A DNA stretch of 64,000 nucleotides. Origin: Stagonosporopsis chrysanthemi. Taxonomy: Eukaryota; Ascomycota; Dothideomycetes; Pleosporales; Didymellaceae. Under the pieces are notes generated by a model. It had not been told where the DNA came from. It saw nothing but the letters and a program-made list of their open reading frames with translations, and ran no database searches. The stretch spans positions 1-64,000 of the forward strand of contig JAFISE010000120.1 of the NCBI GenBank assembly GCA_022560025.1, read 5' to 3'. Below, piece by piece: positions 10,457-23,284 of this stretch; positions within the stretch are counted from its first letter, which is position 1; every line of letters begins with the position of its first letter. The translations under genes and the position numbers were made by a program.

Positions 10457-12313
10457 ATGTCGCTTGAAAAAGCGCTTGCAGAGGCAGATGCAGCAGATGC
10501 AGAAGGTCAACTCTTATACCAGGCAATTGCAAAAAAGTACAATATTTGCCGCACAACTTTATCCTGCTATCACTGACGCGTAGTCGCGTCGCGTGCAGAA
10601 GCTGATTTGAATCTACACAAACTCCACCCCACACACGAGAAAGAGCTTTGTGAGTTCATAGAAGAGCTTACTAATTGAGGCCTACCTCCTACAAGGCAAA
10701 TGGTACAAAATATAGCTTCTGAACTGGCTGCAGAGAGGGTCTCCAACTCGTGGGTTACTTGCTTCCTCAACTGTCACCACGACACTCTCCTATACAAATA
10801 GAGCAACGCTATAGACGCCCAACGCCTCTACGCTAATAGCTACAAGAAGTATACTTACTTCTTTAACCTTGTGCACTCTAAAATAAACAAATACTTAATT
10901 AAGCTACAGCACACATACAATATAGATAAGAAGGGCTTTGCAATCAGAGTACTTAATAGGCGCACTAAACAAGTGTTTAGCCAAGCTTCTGTAGAGTTAA
11001 AAAAGCGTCGCTAGCTGTTGCAAAATAGCAATAGGCAATAGGTATTAATACTTGCAAGCGTCTGCGCTGATAGTTTGTAGCTGCCTCTAGCTATACTATA
11101 CTTAGAGGCACCTAACACACTATAATTAACCTAAGTAGCAGACTTAAACACAGAAAAACACTTAGTATTTCTTAGTACAACTCTTTTAGGCTAGACAAAC
11201 AACAAGGTTAGCCTTGCCTAGTTAGAACAAGTATTTAATTGCTATACTTAAAAGAAGGTATACTAAAGTTAGCAACTACTTATAGTAGACAGCTATAGCT
11301 TGTATATAACTTAGAGATTTATTAAATACTACTATTATAATAAAATACTACTACTAGTATTCTTACTTTACAGTACTTATACGCTATAGCTGTTAAATAT
11401 AGCTCTATTCTTACCTTTAGTAACAAGCTACTTTAAATAGCTTACTAAACACCTTTATAGTAGTTAGGTAATAGCTAGAGTTACTAAATATAACTTTCTC
11501 TGCCTATTCTATAGTGCCTAGACAACTACTTTTACTCTAGGCTTTATCCTTAGGTCTTTTAAAGTTATAGGCCTATTACTACTTAACGTAGCTGTAATTG
11601 TTAATAGATTTAAGAAAAAGCGCAGGCAGCTACTTTATACACTATCTCTAGTGCTAGCTAACAATTGAAAACAAGCTATATAAATACTAAATAAAGTAGT
11701 AGAAGATTAAGACTTAGAGAAAGTCTAGCAGCTAAGGTATACTATTTTTTACCTTTCTACTACTATAAAGCTTGTATAGCTTAAAAATAAAGGCCTTTGC
11801 AATACACTTTAGTAGTAAAAGCTCTTTAAGCAAAAGCAAAGAAAGCTTAACCTACAACAAGATAAAAAGTATAAGAATGCAGCTATTCTTTAGTCTTTAT
11901 AGAAAGTCTATAAAGAAAAAAAGTATTATAAAATAAACAAAGAGATAGAGCTATAAAAGAAAGTAGATAAAGCTTATAAGAAGAATATTAAGGCACAAAA
12001 GAAGCTCTAAAATAAGCTGTAGAAGCAATAGTAGAAGGTAAAATAAGTAAAGGCAAAGAAAGAGAAAGCTCTAAGGGAGGCTGCTAAGAAGGCTAAAAAA
12101 CAACAAAGAAAAGAAGAAGCTAATACTACTAAATCTATCTAATTAACTTAAATAAGTAAGTATAAGACCTTATAAAAGCCTCTTATAGAGCTAGCTGCTA
12201 AAAAATAGTATATATATAGTGCTACTTAGGTTGTAGTTAAGGCATTACTTTCTTTAACACCTCTACTAGTTACTACACGCAGTAGCTGTACAATACGTCT
12301 AAATAAGAAGTAG
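10457..12313 (+). pseudogene. Degenerate pogo transposase (HTH, CENP-B-type HTH, DDE_1)
   Basis: Reading from the ATG at 10457, one frame of about 618 codons stays in register to the stop at 12311-12313, with only point changes, many making TAG or TAA. N-terminal MSLEKALAEADAADAEGQL and AIAKKYNICRTTL are the psq-type HTH; HPTHEKELCEFIEEL begins the CENP-B-type HTH. The DDE domain has D1 in NIDKKGFAIRVLNRR (about 10925) and D2 in LLIVDSYSL (11288). The site expected to hold the third Asp reads QPLN-like after allowing for RIP. The C-terminus is Lys/Glu-rich (KAKKEKALREAAKKAKKQQ) and ends in VTTRSSCTIRLNKK. Not functional in this copy. Confidence 0.88.
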
Positions 12314-12444
12314 TAATAAAGTAAGTACTATAGAATCTAATAGATTATTACTATAAAAAATCTTAATATAATAGCTTTTGTATATAGCTCTATTGCTTTA
12401 TTTTTAGTTATTACTTAAGGTTATTTTAGTATATACAGCTTAAA

Positions 12445-12487
12445 GGTATGCACAGCTTAAAGGTGTGTATAGTATATATAGATACTG
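12445..12487 (-). repeat. Right terminal inverted repeat of the first pogo element
   Basis: Reverse complement begins CAGTATCTATATATAC and aligns without gaps to the left end. All 12 differences are transitions to A or T in this copy. TA follows at 12488-12489. Confidence 0.85.
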
Positions 12488-12489
12488 TA

Positions 12490-13561
12490 CTGTGTCTGTA
12501 TACTTAATATATAGATTTAACTAATATATAGTTTAATACTTTTAGTAGCTAATATAAATAAGGTTATAGAGCTATATATAATAGTTATTATTACAAGGTA
12601 TTTTAGTGTAGTATTCTATAGACCTATATAACAAAGTTCTTATATAAAAGTTATCTATATAAAGTAGCAGTATAGCTGCTACAGGTAGTATATATACAAG
12701 CTAGTAAAAGAAGTATTACAAGCTTTAAGCAACTATAAGCACTTATAGTATAATATATAAGCTTTAGTTTAACTATAGAAGCTTTTAAAGTTATAGTCTT
12801 ACCTTTTTAGAACTATTCTATAGCTTTTGCAGCGTTATTAGCCTATTTAGCAGTAGCTCTAGCAGCTTTCTAGACATTTATTGCTTAATATTCTTCTACC
12901 TTTATCTTTATATACTCTTTCTTCTTCTTTATCTACTATTAATACTTTTTTTCTTTAATCTTCTCTTTGTATAGCTTATTAGCAGCTGCTAACTTTCTTA
13001 TCTCTGCTTTTTTTTACTCTTCTTCTTCCTTGTTCTTCTTATTAATAGCTATTTAAACCTGTACCTCTTAAATAGACTAAAAAGACTATACTATTACTCT
13101 GCTGCAGTACTCTTAATACTATTATAAGTCTAATTGCCTGCTAAGTTGCTTTTACTACTTTTACTTTAGGTATAGCTTTTACTTAAGGCTATTAAGTTTG
13201 CTGTAAAAGAGCTCTACCTAAGTTAATAAGTAGTAGATAGTTTAGCTAAGCTTCTATATACTTACACTATATAGATCTTTTACTTCTATATACAGTATAG
13301 TATAAGCTTGTAGCTAGTCTTCTATAGAATAGGTAGTAGAGCTAGAAGTAACTAAGCCTAAGCTTGTAAGTATTGTATAGCAAAATCTATTAAGTATAAT
13401 ATTAGAGTTTAATAAGTCTATCTCTATAGTAGTAAAGGCATTTTATATAAGCTTATCTTTAAACGTGTACACCTAGGCAGGCTAGAATAGGCTAAAAAAG
13501 TTAGCTTTTATTAATAGTAATAGGCCTTAAGTCTTCTAGAAGTAGTTATCTAGCTTAGAAG
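12490..13561 (-). pseudogene. 3' part of a second pogo-type transposon, inverted, RIP-degenerate
   Basis: Read on the minus strand from 13561 leftwards, the sequence gives fragments typical of the end of a pogo transposase: FKDKLIQNAF (with a stop allowed), the SPLNP-like IDLLNSNIILNRF, then a long Lys/Glu-rich segment (KKNKEEEE, KKAEIRKLAAANKLYKEK, IKKKKEYIKIKVEEY). The HTH and catalytic region are missing, cut off at 13561 by the inverted LTR fragment. Its left edge (CTGTGTCTGTATAC, right after the TA at 12488) resembles the pogo terminal repeat, so it may be a tail-to-tail neighbour of the first element. Frame interruptions fit RIP. Confidence 0.6.
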
Positions 13562-13698
13562 TATAACAACACAAGATACTAGAAAGGTCTAAATTGTATA
13601 GGTATTTACTACAAGGTGTATAAGAGTACTAAGATAAACTATAAGACTAGATCTCTATTCTTATAGGTCTTGTATAAAAAAATACTTTAAAACTATCT
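13562..13698 (-). repeat. Truncated gypsy LTR in inverted orientation
   Basis: These 137 bases are the reverse complement of the last half of the 278 base LTR (equivalent to 17684-17820 of LTR 2), with RIP differences. It shares the variant ending TTGTTATA with the 3' LTR of element A. It abuts LTR 1 of element A head to head, with no spacer. Confidence 0.85.
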
Positions 13699-13976
13699 TG
13701 TAAGAACAAGCCTAGTTCTTTAAGCCTACCTTACACTACTTAACAACTACCTAACTTAGATCTGTCTTCTAACTGCTCCTTAGTACAGTCTTTCTTAAGC
13801 TTCTAGGTATAAGAAGAAAAGTCTCTATAGAGTTTAAATAAATAGTTTTAAAGTATTCTTTTATACAAGACCTATAAGAATAGAGATCTAGTCTTATAGT
13901 TTATCTTAGTGCTTTTATACACCTTATAGCAGATACCTATATAATTTAAACTTTTTTAGCATCTTATATTATTATA
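13699..13976 (+). repeat. LTR 1, 5' LTR of element A
   Basis: 278 bases, starts TGTAAGAACAAGCC and ends TTATTATA. Internal sequence TTATACTTTAAAACTTG follows, as after LTR 2. Confidence 0.88.
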
Positions 13977-16900
13977 TTATACTTTAAAACTTGTCCTAGC
14001 TAGTAATAGCCTTATAATAATATTGCTATAGTTTATTTAGTTAATTATATAACCACAGCTAGAGTATTATACCTAAACTAAATAAGTCTTTAAATTATTT
14101 ATATAATAGTTAGAATACTAAAGATCTCTTAACAACTAAAGCCTATAGGTTTAGAACTTTTTGTAACTTACTACTCTAAGATTAACTTTAGAAAAGCTGT
14201 GTTAGATTGCGCTAAGATAGACACTTAGAGACTATTAATAACCTACTTAATTTAGATACAACTCTAATATTAGGCACTACTATAAGACCTACTACTTAGT
14301 TCTAGAACTAATTAGAGGCTAGATACTCTTAGAGCTTTATATTAGTATAACTGTCTCTTGCTAACAATAGATCTAATTTAGAGCTATCCTACTACAATCC
14401 CTTAGAAGAGATAGCTTAACTACAGCAGAAACTTGCTTAGTTACGTGCTAGCCTTGCTCTAGCAGATTGCTCCCTACTTATAATAGAAACACTACTAATA
14501 GGTATACTGTATTAATCTACTATAAGGCAGCTATCTAAAGCTAGCTTAGTACTTACAGTATGCAAGAAGCTTTTTAAAAAGACTCTTAATATTAAGGTTC
14601 TTACTAATAAAAGTAACTTTACTTTTTAGTAATAGTATACCTTTATTTAAGACTAACTTAATATTAATACAGACTACTATTAAAGTATACGTGTATATAT
14701 AGCTCTTGTCTAGAGTTATATATCTAGATTAGCTAAAGAATACTTAGAACCTTAGTACTTTTCTAATAATAAGACAGATTGTTTTTACACTGTAGAAGAA
14801 ATAATTACGCTTTTTAAGATATACTTTGTTACTAAGAACAAGCAGGCAGAAAGCTAAGCAGCCTTTAATTAACTCTAAATAGAGAAATTAGAAGCTTTCT
14901 CTACTTTTAAGAGCTACTTCCTTAGTATAGCTATTAAAGAAAAGGTACTCTAATTAGAATAGTTTTACTATATATAGACTAAGATCTCTCTAAGTATTTA
15001 AGTACTTAATCTAGGCTTTAAGCAGTAATAGCATAATTTCTTTTCTTAAATAGTAGAACACCTAATTGCTTATAATATAGAAAAGAAGAACAACCTTACT
15101 ATACTAACCTATACTATTTTGTAACTTCTAAGATTAATAAAAACACTTTAGTTAGATATAAAACAGAGCTCTGTTATAATAGGTTAACAAAATTACTCTT
15201 CTTTTAGCTAATCTACTTACTTTGCCTAAAGTACTCTTATACTCTGCTAACTCTTTAACACACCTGTACCTATAAAGAATATAACTTTAAGAGCTTACTA
15301 TAACTATAAGAAGCTAAGACACTTTACTAAAGATTGCACAGTACTCTGCGTACGCAAAATTAAGGTAGAACAAGAAGACTTTGTTAATGCTAAAGAAAAC
15401 TTTAATAAGACTTATACAACTCCTATAGGAAACAGTACTGCCTAGAAAGATTACTCTACCTAGGCCTAAACTAATATAATCTATCTAATCTCTTACTATT
15501 TTATTTGTTTAGCAGACTTTATTTCCTTATTTTTACTATTCTTTATAACTAAGAGCTTAGTGTTTAACTCTACTCCTTAGTTAATACTAGCGCCTAAGAA
15601 TTTTTATTTTTAAATTCTAATATTGCTTATTCTATTTCTACCTCTCTCTATAAACCTATCTAAAAACTACTCTTTTTAGTCTAGGTTAAAGAGTTCTAAG
15701 ATCAAATTACTTCTCTAGTAACCTAGTATATACAGTTATACCTTATAATTAATAGCTAGAAGGTATACAACTGCTCTTTTATTATTATAGATCTTAGATT
15801 ACAAGATTATATTATTAGAATTAAATAGCTTAAGCACTTTAAGCTGCAACTTAATATAGATAGGTCTTAGTTAATATAGCTTGCTAAATACCTTCAATTA
15901 TATAATTCTGCGCTGCCCTTATTAATAACTTTATAACAACCTCTTAAAAAAGGCAAAGCCTAACAAGACATAGAGTAATAAGATACTCTATAAGAATAAA
16001 AAGAGTATTAGCAATAATACAGCCTTAGTACTACTATTTAATATATAAGAAGTATATTAAAGTTGCCTAAGTTTTGTTTATAACTTCTAGTGCTACCTAA
16101 TAAGGCAGTAAACACCTCTGTAACTACTCTAACTAAGATTGCTACTATTACTATACTCTTAGCTAACGCTTTCTACTTTTTAATAAAGAAACTATAAAAT
16201 AAGTTCTTTACAACTAGTCTATATAAGATTACTTGTATTATAAAAGAAAAGCGCAACTAAGATAACTCTAAAAATACCTAACTAATCTAAGAATACTTAC
16301 TAGCTTAGTACTCTTAGTATACTAATATATTTAGCAAAACAAAAGCTAAAAGCCTTTTAGAATACTACCTTTATAACTATAAGATTGTTTTAGAAGAACT
16401 TTTACTAAACTATTACTTTCTTTTATACAAACAGAACTTAGAAGAACTTAAAGCTACTAAGAAGTTTGTATAAGAATAGCTATACTATAGTTAGATTAAA
16501 TATAGCTAAAGTCTATTTATATTACTTGTACTATATATATAGAAGCTAAATAAAAGCCTATATATCTATATAGACTATTATAAATTAAATAATTTAACTT
16601 GTAAAGACTCTTATCTAATACTCTGTATAGATAAGCTGCTTGCCTAACTATCTAAGGCAAAGATATTTACTAAGTTTAATATTTAATTAGCTTTTAACTA
16701 AATCTATATAGATCTTGCCTTAGAAGAGTATACTATATTCTAGACGCGTTACAGCATATATAAGTATAAAGTCTTACTATTTAGTTTGTATAATAGCTCT
16801 GCTACGTACTAACACTATATAAACAATATTCTAATTAACTACTTAGATAACTTCTATATTGCTTACTTAGATAATATTCTTATCTACTCTAAAGACGCTT

Positions 16901-17537
16901 AGACTTACTAGACACATATTAAAAACGTTCTAGAACGTCTTTGCTCTGCAGGCTTGCAGGTTAATATTAAGAAAAGTAAATTCTATATAACTTGTACTTA
17001 GTACTTTAAGTATATTCTTATAAACAAAGGTATTAAGGTAGATCCTAAGAAGGTATAGGTTTTAGCAGACTAGAAGCTACTTACAACTGTAACAGGTGTA
17101 AAATTATTCCTAGGCTTTACTAGTTTCTATTAATAATTTGTGCCTAAGTTCTCTTAGGTAGTAAAACCTTTAATTATATTACAAAGTCTATTAAATGCCT
17201 CTAAATAGACTCTAGACTACTAAGTTAGCTTTAAGAAGCTTAAACAGAGCTTATTAGCTATTCTAACTCTGTGCTACTTTAACCTAGACCTTAAAACAAA
17301 GCTTAAGACTAATATATTAAATAAAGTAGTAGCTAGCGTTATATCTTAGAAATACGCAGACAACTGCTAGTACTTTACAGTATTCTATAGCTGTTTCTTA
17401 TTAGGTTTAGAGCTTAACTAAGAGATCTATAACAAAGAGCTCTTTGCTATCTTCTAGGCCTTTAATAAGTAAAGAGCTAAGCTAATATCTATACTAAATT
17501 AGATCTGTATCTATTCTAACTACTGTTCTCTAGAATA
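13977..17537 (+). pseudogene. Left half of element A: gag and first part of pol
   Basis: Collinear with 17821-21384 of element B. The gag zinc knuckle is at about 15296-15345, where Cys codons have become Tyr (AYYNYKKLRHFTKDCT in place of CYNC...). Reverse transcriptase is recognisable at 16600-16950 (AYLDNILIYSKD near 16858). It stops at the insertion point of element B within the RNase H region (NYCSLEYF). Many TAG/TAA codons; not functional. Confidence 0.8.
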
Positions 17538-17542
17538 TTTTA

Positions 17543-17820
17543 TATAAGAACAAGCCGAGTTCTTTAAGCCTATCTTACATTACCTAACAACTACTTAACT
17601 TAGATCTGTCTTCTAACTACTCCTTAGTACAGTCTTCTCTAAGCTTCTAGGTATAAGAAAGAAAGCCTCTACAGAGTTTAGATAGATAGTTTTAAAGTAT
17701 CCTTTTGTACAAGACCTATAGGAATAGAGATCTAGTCCTGCAGTTTATCCTAGTGCTCCTATACACCTTGTAGCAGATACCTATGCAATTTAGACCCCTC
17801 TAGCATCCTGTGTTAATATA
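17543..17820 (+). repeat. LTR 2, 5' LTR of element B
   Basis: 278 bases, starts TATAAGAACAAGCC (TG of the consensus changed to TA) and ends TTAATATA. TTTTA precedes it. Confidence 0.9.
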
Positions 17821-17899
17821 TTATACTTTAAAACTTGTCTTAGCTAGTAACAGCCTTATAATAATATTGCTACAGTTTGTTTAGTTATTTATATAAGCG

Positions 17900-19310
17900 C
17901 AGCTAGGGTATTACGCCTAAACTAAACAAGTCCTTAAATTGTTTATACAACAGTTAGAATACTAGAGATCTCCTAACAACTAAAGCTTATAGGTTTAGAA
18001 CTTTCTGCAACTTACTGCTCTAGGATTAACTTTAGAAAAGCTGTGTTAGATTACGCTAAGATAGACACTTAGAGACTATTAATAACCTACTTAATTTAGA
18101 TACAACCCTAATATTAAGCACTACTACAAGACCTACTACTTAGTCTTAGAACTAATTAGGGATTAGACGCTCCTAGAGCCCTATATTAGCACAACTGTCT
18201 CCTGCTAACAACAGATCTAATTTAGAGCTATCCTACTACAATCCCTTAGAAGAGATAGCCTAACTGCAGCAGGAACTTGCTTAGTTACGTGCTAGTCTTG
18301 CTCTAGCAGATTACTCTCTACCTATAACAGAAACACTACTAATAGGTAGACTGTATTAATCTACTATAAGGTAGCTATTAGAAGCTAGCTTAGTACTTAC
18401 AGTACGCAAGAAGCTCTCTAAAAAGACCTCTAATATTAAGGTTCTTACAAATAGAAGTAACTCTACCTTTTAGCAATAGTGTGCCTTTATTTAAGACTAA
18501 CTTAATATTAATACAGACTACTATTAGAGTATACGTGCCTGTATAGCCCTTGTCTAGAGTTATACCTCTAGATTAGCTAAAGAATACTTAGAACCTTAGT
18601 ACCTCTCTAACAATAAGACAGATTGCTTTTACACTGCAGAAGAGATAATTACGCTCCTTAAAACATACTTTGTTACTAGGAACAAGCAGGCAGAAAGCTA
18701 AGCAGCCTTTAATTAACTCTAAATAGAGAAATTAGAAGCTTTCTCTGCTTTTAAAAGCTGCTTCCTTAGTGCAGCTATTAAAGAAAAGGTACTCTAATTA
18801 GAATAGTTTTACTACATGTAGACTAAAATCTCTCTAAGCATTTAAGTACCTAATCTAGGCTTTAAGTAGCAATAGCATAATTCCTTCTCTTAAATAGTAG
18901 AACACCTAACTGCCTATAATATAGAAAGGAGGAATAACTCTACTATGCTGCTATCTCTAGTTTTGCAACCTTTAAGATTAACAAGAACCTACTAGTTAGA
19001 TGCAAAACAGAGCTCTGTTATAACAGGTTAACAAGATTACCCCTCTCCTAGCTAATCTACTTACTTTGCTTAGAGTACCCCTGTGCTCTGCTAACCCTCT
19101 AACACACCTGCACCTAAAAAGGATATAACTCTAAAAGCTTGCTACAACTGCAGGAAGCTAGGACACTTTACTAAGGATTGCACAGTACTCTGCGTGCACA
19201 AAATTAAGGTAGAACAAGAAGACTTTATTAATACTAAAGAAGACTTTAACAAGACTAATACAATCCCTATAGAAAACAGTCCTGCCTAAGAAGATTACTC
19301 TACTTAGGCT
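17900..19310 (+). pseudogene. Degenerate gag of element B with CCHC zinc knuckle
   Basis: Capsid-like stretches are readable (FYTAEEIITLLKTYFVTRNKQ; KLEAFSAFKSCFLSAAIKEK). They are followed by an intact CX2CX4HX4C knuckle, CYNCRKLGHFTKDC, at 19140-19181. Numerous TAG/TAA codons at former Gln and Trp codons. The start is not determinable after mutation. Confidence 0.75.
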
Positions 19311-19319
19311 TAAACTAAT

Positions 19320-22300
19320 ATAATCTATCTAATCTCTTACTGTCTTATTTGTTTAGCAGTCCTTATTTTCTTACCTCTACTATTCTTTGTAACTAAGGGC
19401 TTAGTGTTTAACTCTGCTCCTTAGTTAATACTAGTGCCTAAGGATTTTTGTTTTTAAACTCTAATATTGCACATTCTATCTCTACTTTACTTTATAAACC
19501 TATCTAAAAGCTACTCTTCTTAGTCTAGGTTAAAGGTTTCTAGGATTAAATTACCTCTTCTATAACCTAGTATATACAGTTACACCTTATAGTTAACAGC
19601 TAAAAGGTATATAACTGCTCTTTTATTATTATAGACTTTAGATTGTAAGATTGTATTATTAGAATTAAATAGCTTAAGCGCTTTAAGCTGTAACTTAATA
19701 CAGATAAGTCTTAGTTAATATAGCCTGCTAAATACTCTTAATTATACAATCTTACACTGCCCTTATTAATAACTTTACAACAACCCCTTAGAGAAGGCAA
19801 AGCCTAACAGGACGTAGAGCAACAGGATGCTCTATAGAAACAAGATAAGTATTAGCAACAACGCAGCCCTAGTACTACTATTTAATGCATAAAAAGCATA
19901 TTAAAGTTACCTAAGTTTTGTTTGTAACTCTTAGTACTACCTAACAAAGTAGTAAACACCTCTGTAACTAGTCTAACTAAGGTTGCTACTATTACTGCAC
20001 TCTTAGCTAACGCTTTCTACTTCTTAATAAAGAAACTGCAAAACAAGTTCTTTACAACTAGTCTGTACAAGATTACTTGTATTATAGAAGAAAAGCGTAA
20101 CTAAGATAACTCTAAAAACGCCTAACTAATCTAGAAACACTTGCTAGCCTAGTACTCTTAGTATACTAATGTGTTTAGCAAGACAGAAGCTAAAAGCCTT
20201 CTAGATTACTACCCTTACAACTACAAGATTGTTCTAGAAGAACCTTTGCCTAACTACTATTCCCCCTTGTACAAACAAAACCTTAAAGAACTTAAAGCAA
20301 CTAAGAAGTTTGTACAGGATTAACTCTAACATAGTTAGATTAAATACAGCTAAAGCCTATTTGCATTACCTGTGCTGTATGTACAAAAACTAAATAGAAG
20401 CCTGCACATCTGTGTAGACTATTGCAAATTAAATAATTTAACTTGCAAAGACTCTTATCTAATACTCTGCATAAACAACCTACTTACACAACTATCTAAG
20501 GCAAAGATATTTACAAAGTTTAATATTTAATTAGCTTTTAACTAAATCTGTATAGATTCTGCCTCTAAAGAGTACACTATGTTCTAGATGCATTACAGTA
20601 CATACAAGTACAAGGTCTTACTATTTAGTTTGTACAATAGCTCTGCTACATACTAACGCTATATAAACAACGTTCTAATTAACTACTTAGATAACTTCTG
20701 TATTGCTTACTTAGACAACATCCTTATCTACTCTAAAGACGCTTAGACTTACTAGACATATATTAAAAAGGTTCTAGAACGTCTTTGCTCTACAGGCCTG
20801 CAGGTTAATATTAAGAAAAGTAAATTCTATATAACTTATACTTAGTACCTTAGGTATATCTTTACAAACAAAGGTATTAAGGTAGATTCTAAGAAGGTAC
20901 AGGTTTTAGCAGACTAGAAGCTACCTACAACTGTAACAGGTGTAAAATTGTTCTTAGGCTTTACTAGTTTCTATTAACAATTTGTGCCTAAGTTCTCTTA
21001 GGTAGCAAAACCTTTAATTGCGTTGCAGAGTCTGTTAAATGCCTTTAAATAGACTCTAGACTGCTAGGCCAGCTTTAAGAAGCTTAAACAGAGTCTATTA
21101 GCTATCTTAACACTGTGCTACTTTAACCTAGACCTTGAAACAAAGCTTAAGACTAACGCATTAGATAGAGTAGTAGCTAGCGTTATGTCTTAGAAACACG
21201 CAGACAACTGCTAGTACCCTACAGCGTTCTATAGCTGTTCCCTATTAGGTTTAGAGCTCAACTAAGAGATCTATAACAAAGAGCTCTTTGCTATCCTCTA
21301 GGCCTTTAACAAGTAGAGAGCAGAGCTAACGTCTATACTAAATTAGATCTATGTCTACTCTGACTACTGTTCTCTAGAATATTTTATGACTACTAAAGTC
21401 TTAAATGCCTAACAAGCTAGGTAGGCAGAGGCACTTGCTCTATTTAACTTCTAAATCAAGTACACTCTAGAGAAAAACAACAAGAGAGCTAATATCCTTA
21501 GTTAAAGGGAGCAAGACCTAGCTAACCTTAAGACAGCTTAGGAAGATAATTGCTCCTAAGTAATTTTAGGTCCCTAACAACTCTATAACTGTATTAACTC
21601 TAATCTTGCTTAAGTCTATCTTTTGCATTCCTTAGTACACACTATCTGCACCTTGCAGCTAGAGATACAGTTAGACTCCTTAGAACTAATTAAAGCTGTG
21701 CTGCAATACAATTGCTAGGCCTTTAAGAAAGAGTAAAAATCCCTAACTCTTAGTTATTAGATCTATAACAGTCTGCTCCTATATTAAGATTAGTTGTGCG
21801 TAGCCTTAGACTCCTTGTTGTGCACGTGCCTTATCTAAGAAGCCTATAACTAAGTATCTACTGCTTACTTAAGCGCAAAGAAAACCTACTAGCTACTGTC
21901 TTAATAGTATTACTAGCAAGGTATAGGCGCTAGCTGTAAACAATATATGCGAAATTGTATCTCTTATTGCTGTAGTTATCTAAAACAGACTTAACTCTGC
22001 AAGTACTTGCACTTGTTGCCTATCCCTAATTAACCTATACAGCACCTGTGCATAGATTTTAAGGATTTTCTAAAGGACAAAGCTAGATACAATTAGATAC
22101 TTGTTATTATTAACTGTTTAACAAAACAAGCAATTACAATCCTGTGCTACAAGACAACAACTACATAAGAGATAGCCTCTTTGTTTATCTAATAGGTCTA
22201 TTGTTTTAGTTATACCCCTAAGTTAATAGTGTCTAATTATAGACCCTAGTTTGTGTCCTGTTTCTAGTCTGAGTTCTGTTACATTATTAGCACCAAAGTC

Positions 22301-23160
22301 AAGCTTTCTACTGCCTACTATAAGAAAACTAATAGCTAAACAGAGATTATAAACAAGTATATTAACTAGTAGCTATAACTATTTGTAACGTACTATTAAG
22401 AGAACTAGTCTGAATTGCTGCTGCTTATTAACTGCGCACAGCTTACCTTACCTTATTCTAGCACTAGAATAACTCCTTATTAAGTATTATTTAGAAGCAA
22501 ACCTAGACAGAGCTAGCAGTAGAACAGACCTAATACAGATACAACTCCTTGTAACAACCTAAACTACTAGGATGCACTTACTCTAGCAACCTGCATGCAC
22601 TAAGCTTAGAAAGTAGCTAAGGAAAACATAGAAAAGGCGCAGCTGCGAATAAGAGCTACTAAGAACAAGCACTGCAGTCTAGTTAACTAGGCAGTAGGTA
22701 ATAAGGTATACTTGTTAACTAAGAACTTAGCTGTTAAGTGTCCTAGCTAAAAGCTATCTAACCTATAGAAAGGTCTGTTTAAAGTTCTTAAGCAAGTTAG
22801 TTATTTATAGTGTTTAAAACTTCCTTCTAGTTTATAAATTTACAACGTCTTTACCTTAGATGTGCTCTGCAAAGACCTAGCAGACTCTCTGCCTAGACAA
22901 GAAGCTCTAAAACCCTTAGGTGTCCTAATCTAAGGAGTTAAGGAATAGAAAGTGCATAAGATACTAGCAAGCAAGCTCTTCTAACGACGTTTAAAGTACT
23001 GTGTAAGCTAGGTAGGACATAACTCTAACTCTACCTAGTACCTAGCAGAAAACTTTAAGAACACTCTCTACAAGCTAAGAGCGTTTTATAATAAGTATCT
23101 GCAATTACTAAGTCTCTTAAAGTAGTTACTAAATTAGATTAAATCCTAAGAAGAAAACAG
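19320..23160 (+). pseudogene. Degenerate pol of element B: protease, RT, RNase H, integrase, chromodomain
   Basis: RT shows FNI, then YNSSATY, and the active site AYLDNILIYS at about 20705-20734, where the canonical second Asp of the YLDD box reads Asn (GAC to AAC, a RIP-type change). FLGFTSFY and LGLELN-type RNase H segments follow (to about 21390). The integrase core is at 22040-22330 (CIDFKDFL...ILVIINCLTKQA; VSNYRPQFVSCF). At about 22930-23090 a chromodomain-like end is readable (KILASKLF, RRLKYCVS, VGHNSNST, YLAENFKN), placing the element among chromoviruses, whose chromodomains bind methylated histone H3. Interrupted by many TAG/TAA codons. Confidence 0.85.
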
Positions 23161-23284
23161 CTAGTAATAGTTTAAGTAAGCACGTTATAAATTTAAAAGA
23201 CAAAGAAAATCTAGACTACTCTAAACACCTACTAACCTAGCTAAGTAATAAAGAAAAACGTCTACTCTACTGTACAGGTAGTAA

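Larger units (their letters stand above)
10366..12487 (+). mobile_element. RIP-mutated pogo/Fot-type DNA transposon (Tc1/mariner superfamily)
   Basis: A 2122 base element bounded by TA on both sides (10364-10365 and 12488-12489), the target duplication of Tc1/mariner elements. The 43 base terminal inverted repeats begin CAGTGTCTGTGCACG on the left. The right copy differs at 12 positions and every difference is a C/T or G/A transition. The single transposase frame runs 10457-12313. The first about 400 bases keep near-normal GC content, while the remainder is extremely AT-rich, so RIP was uneven along the element. Confidence 0.9.

Noticed and set aside
9733..10634. Pro/Ser/His-rich minus-strand frames left of the island
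   Set aside because: Short, compositionally biased, overlapping each other and the pogo terminal repeat; no coding support.
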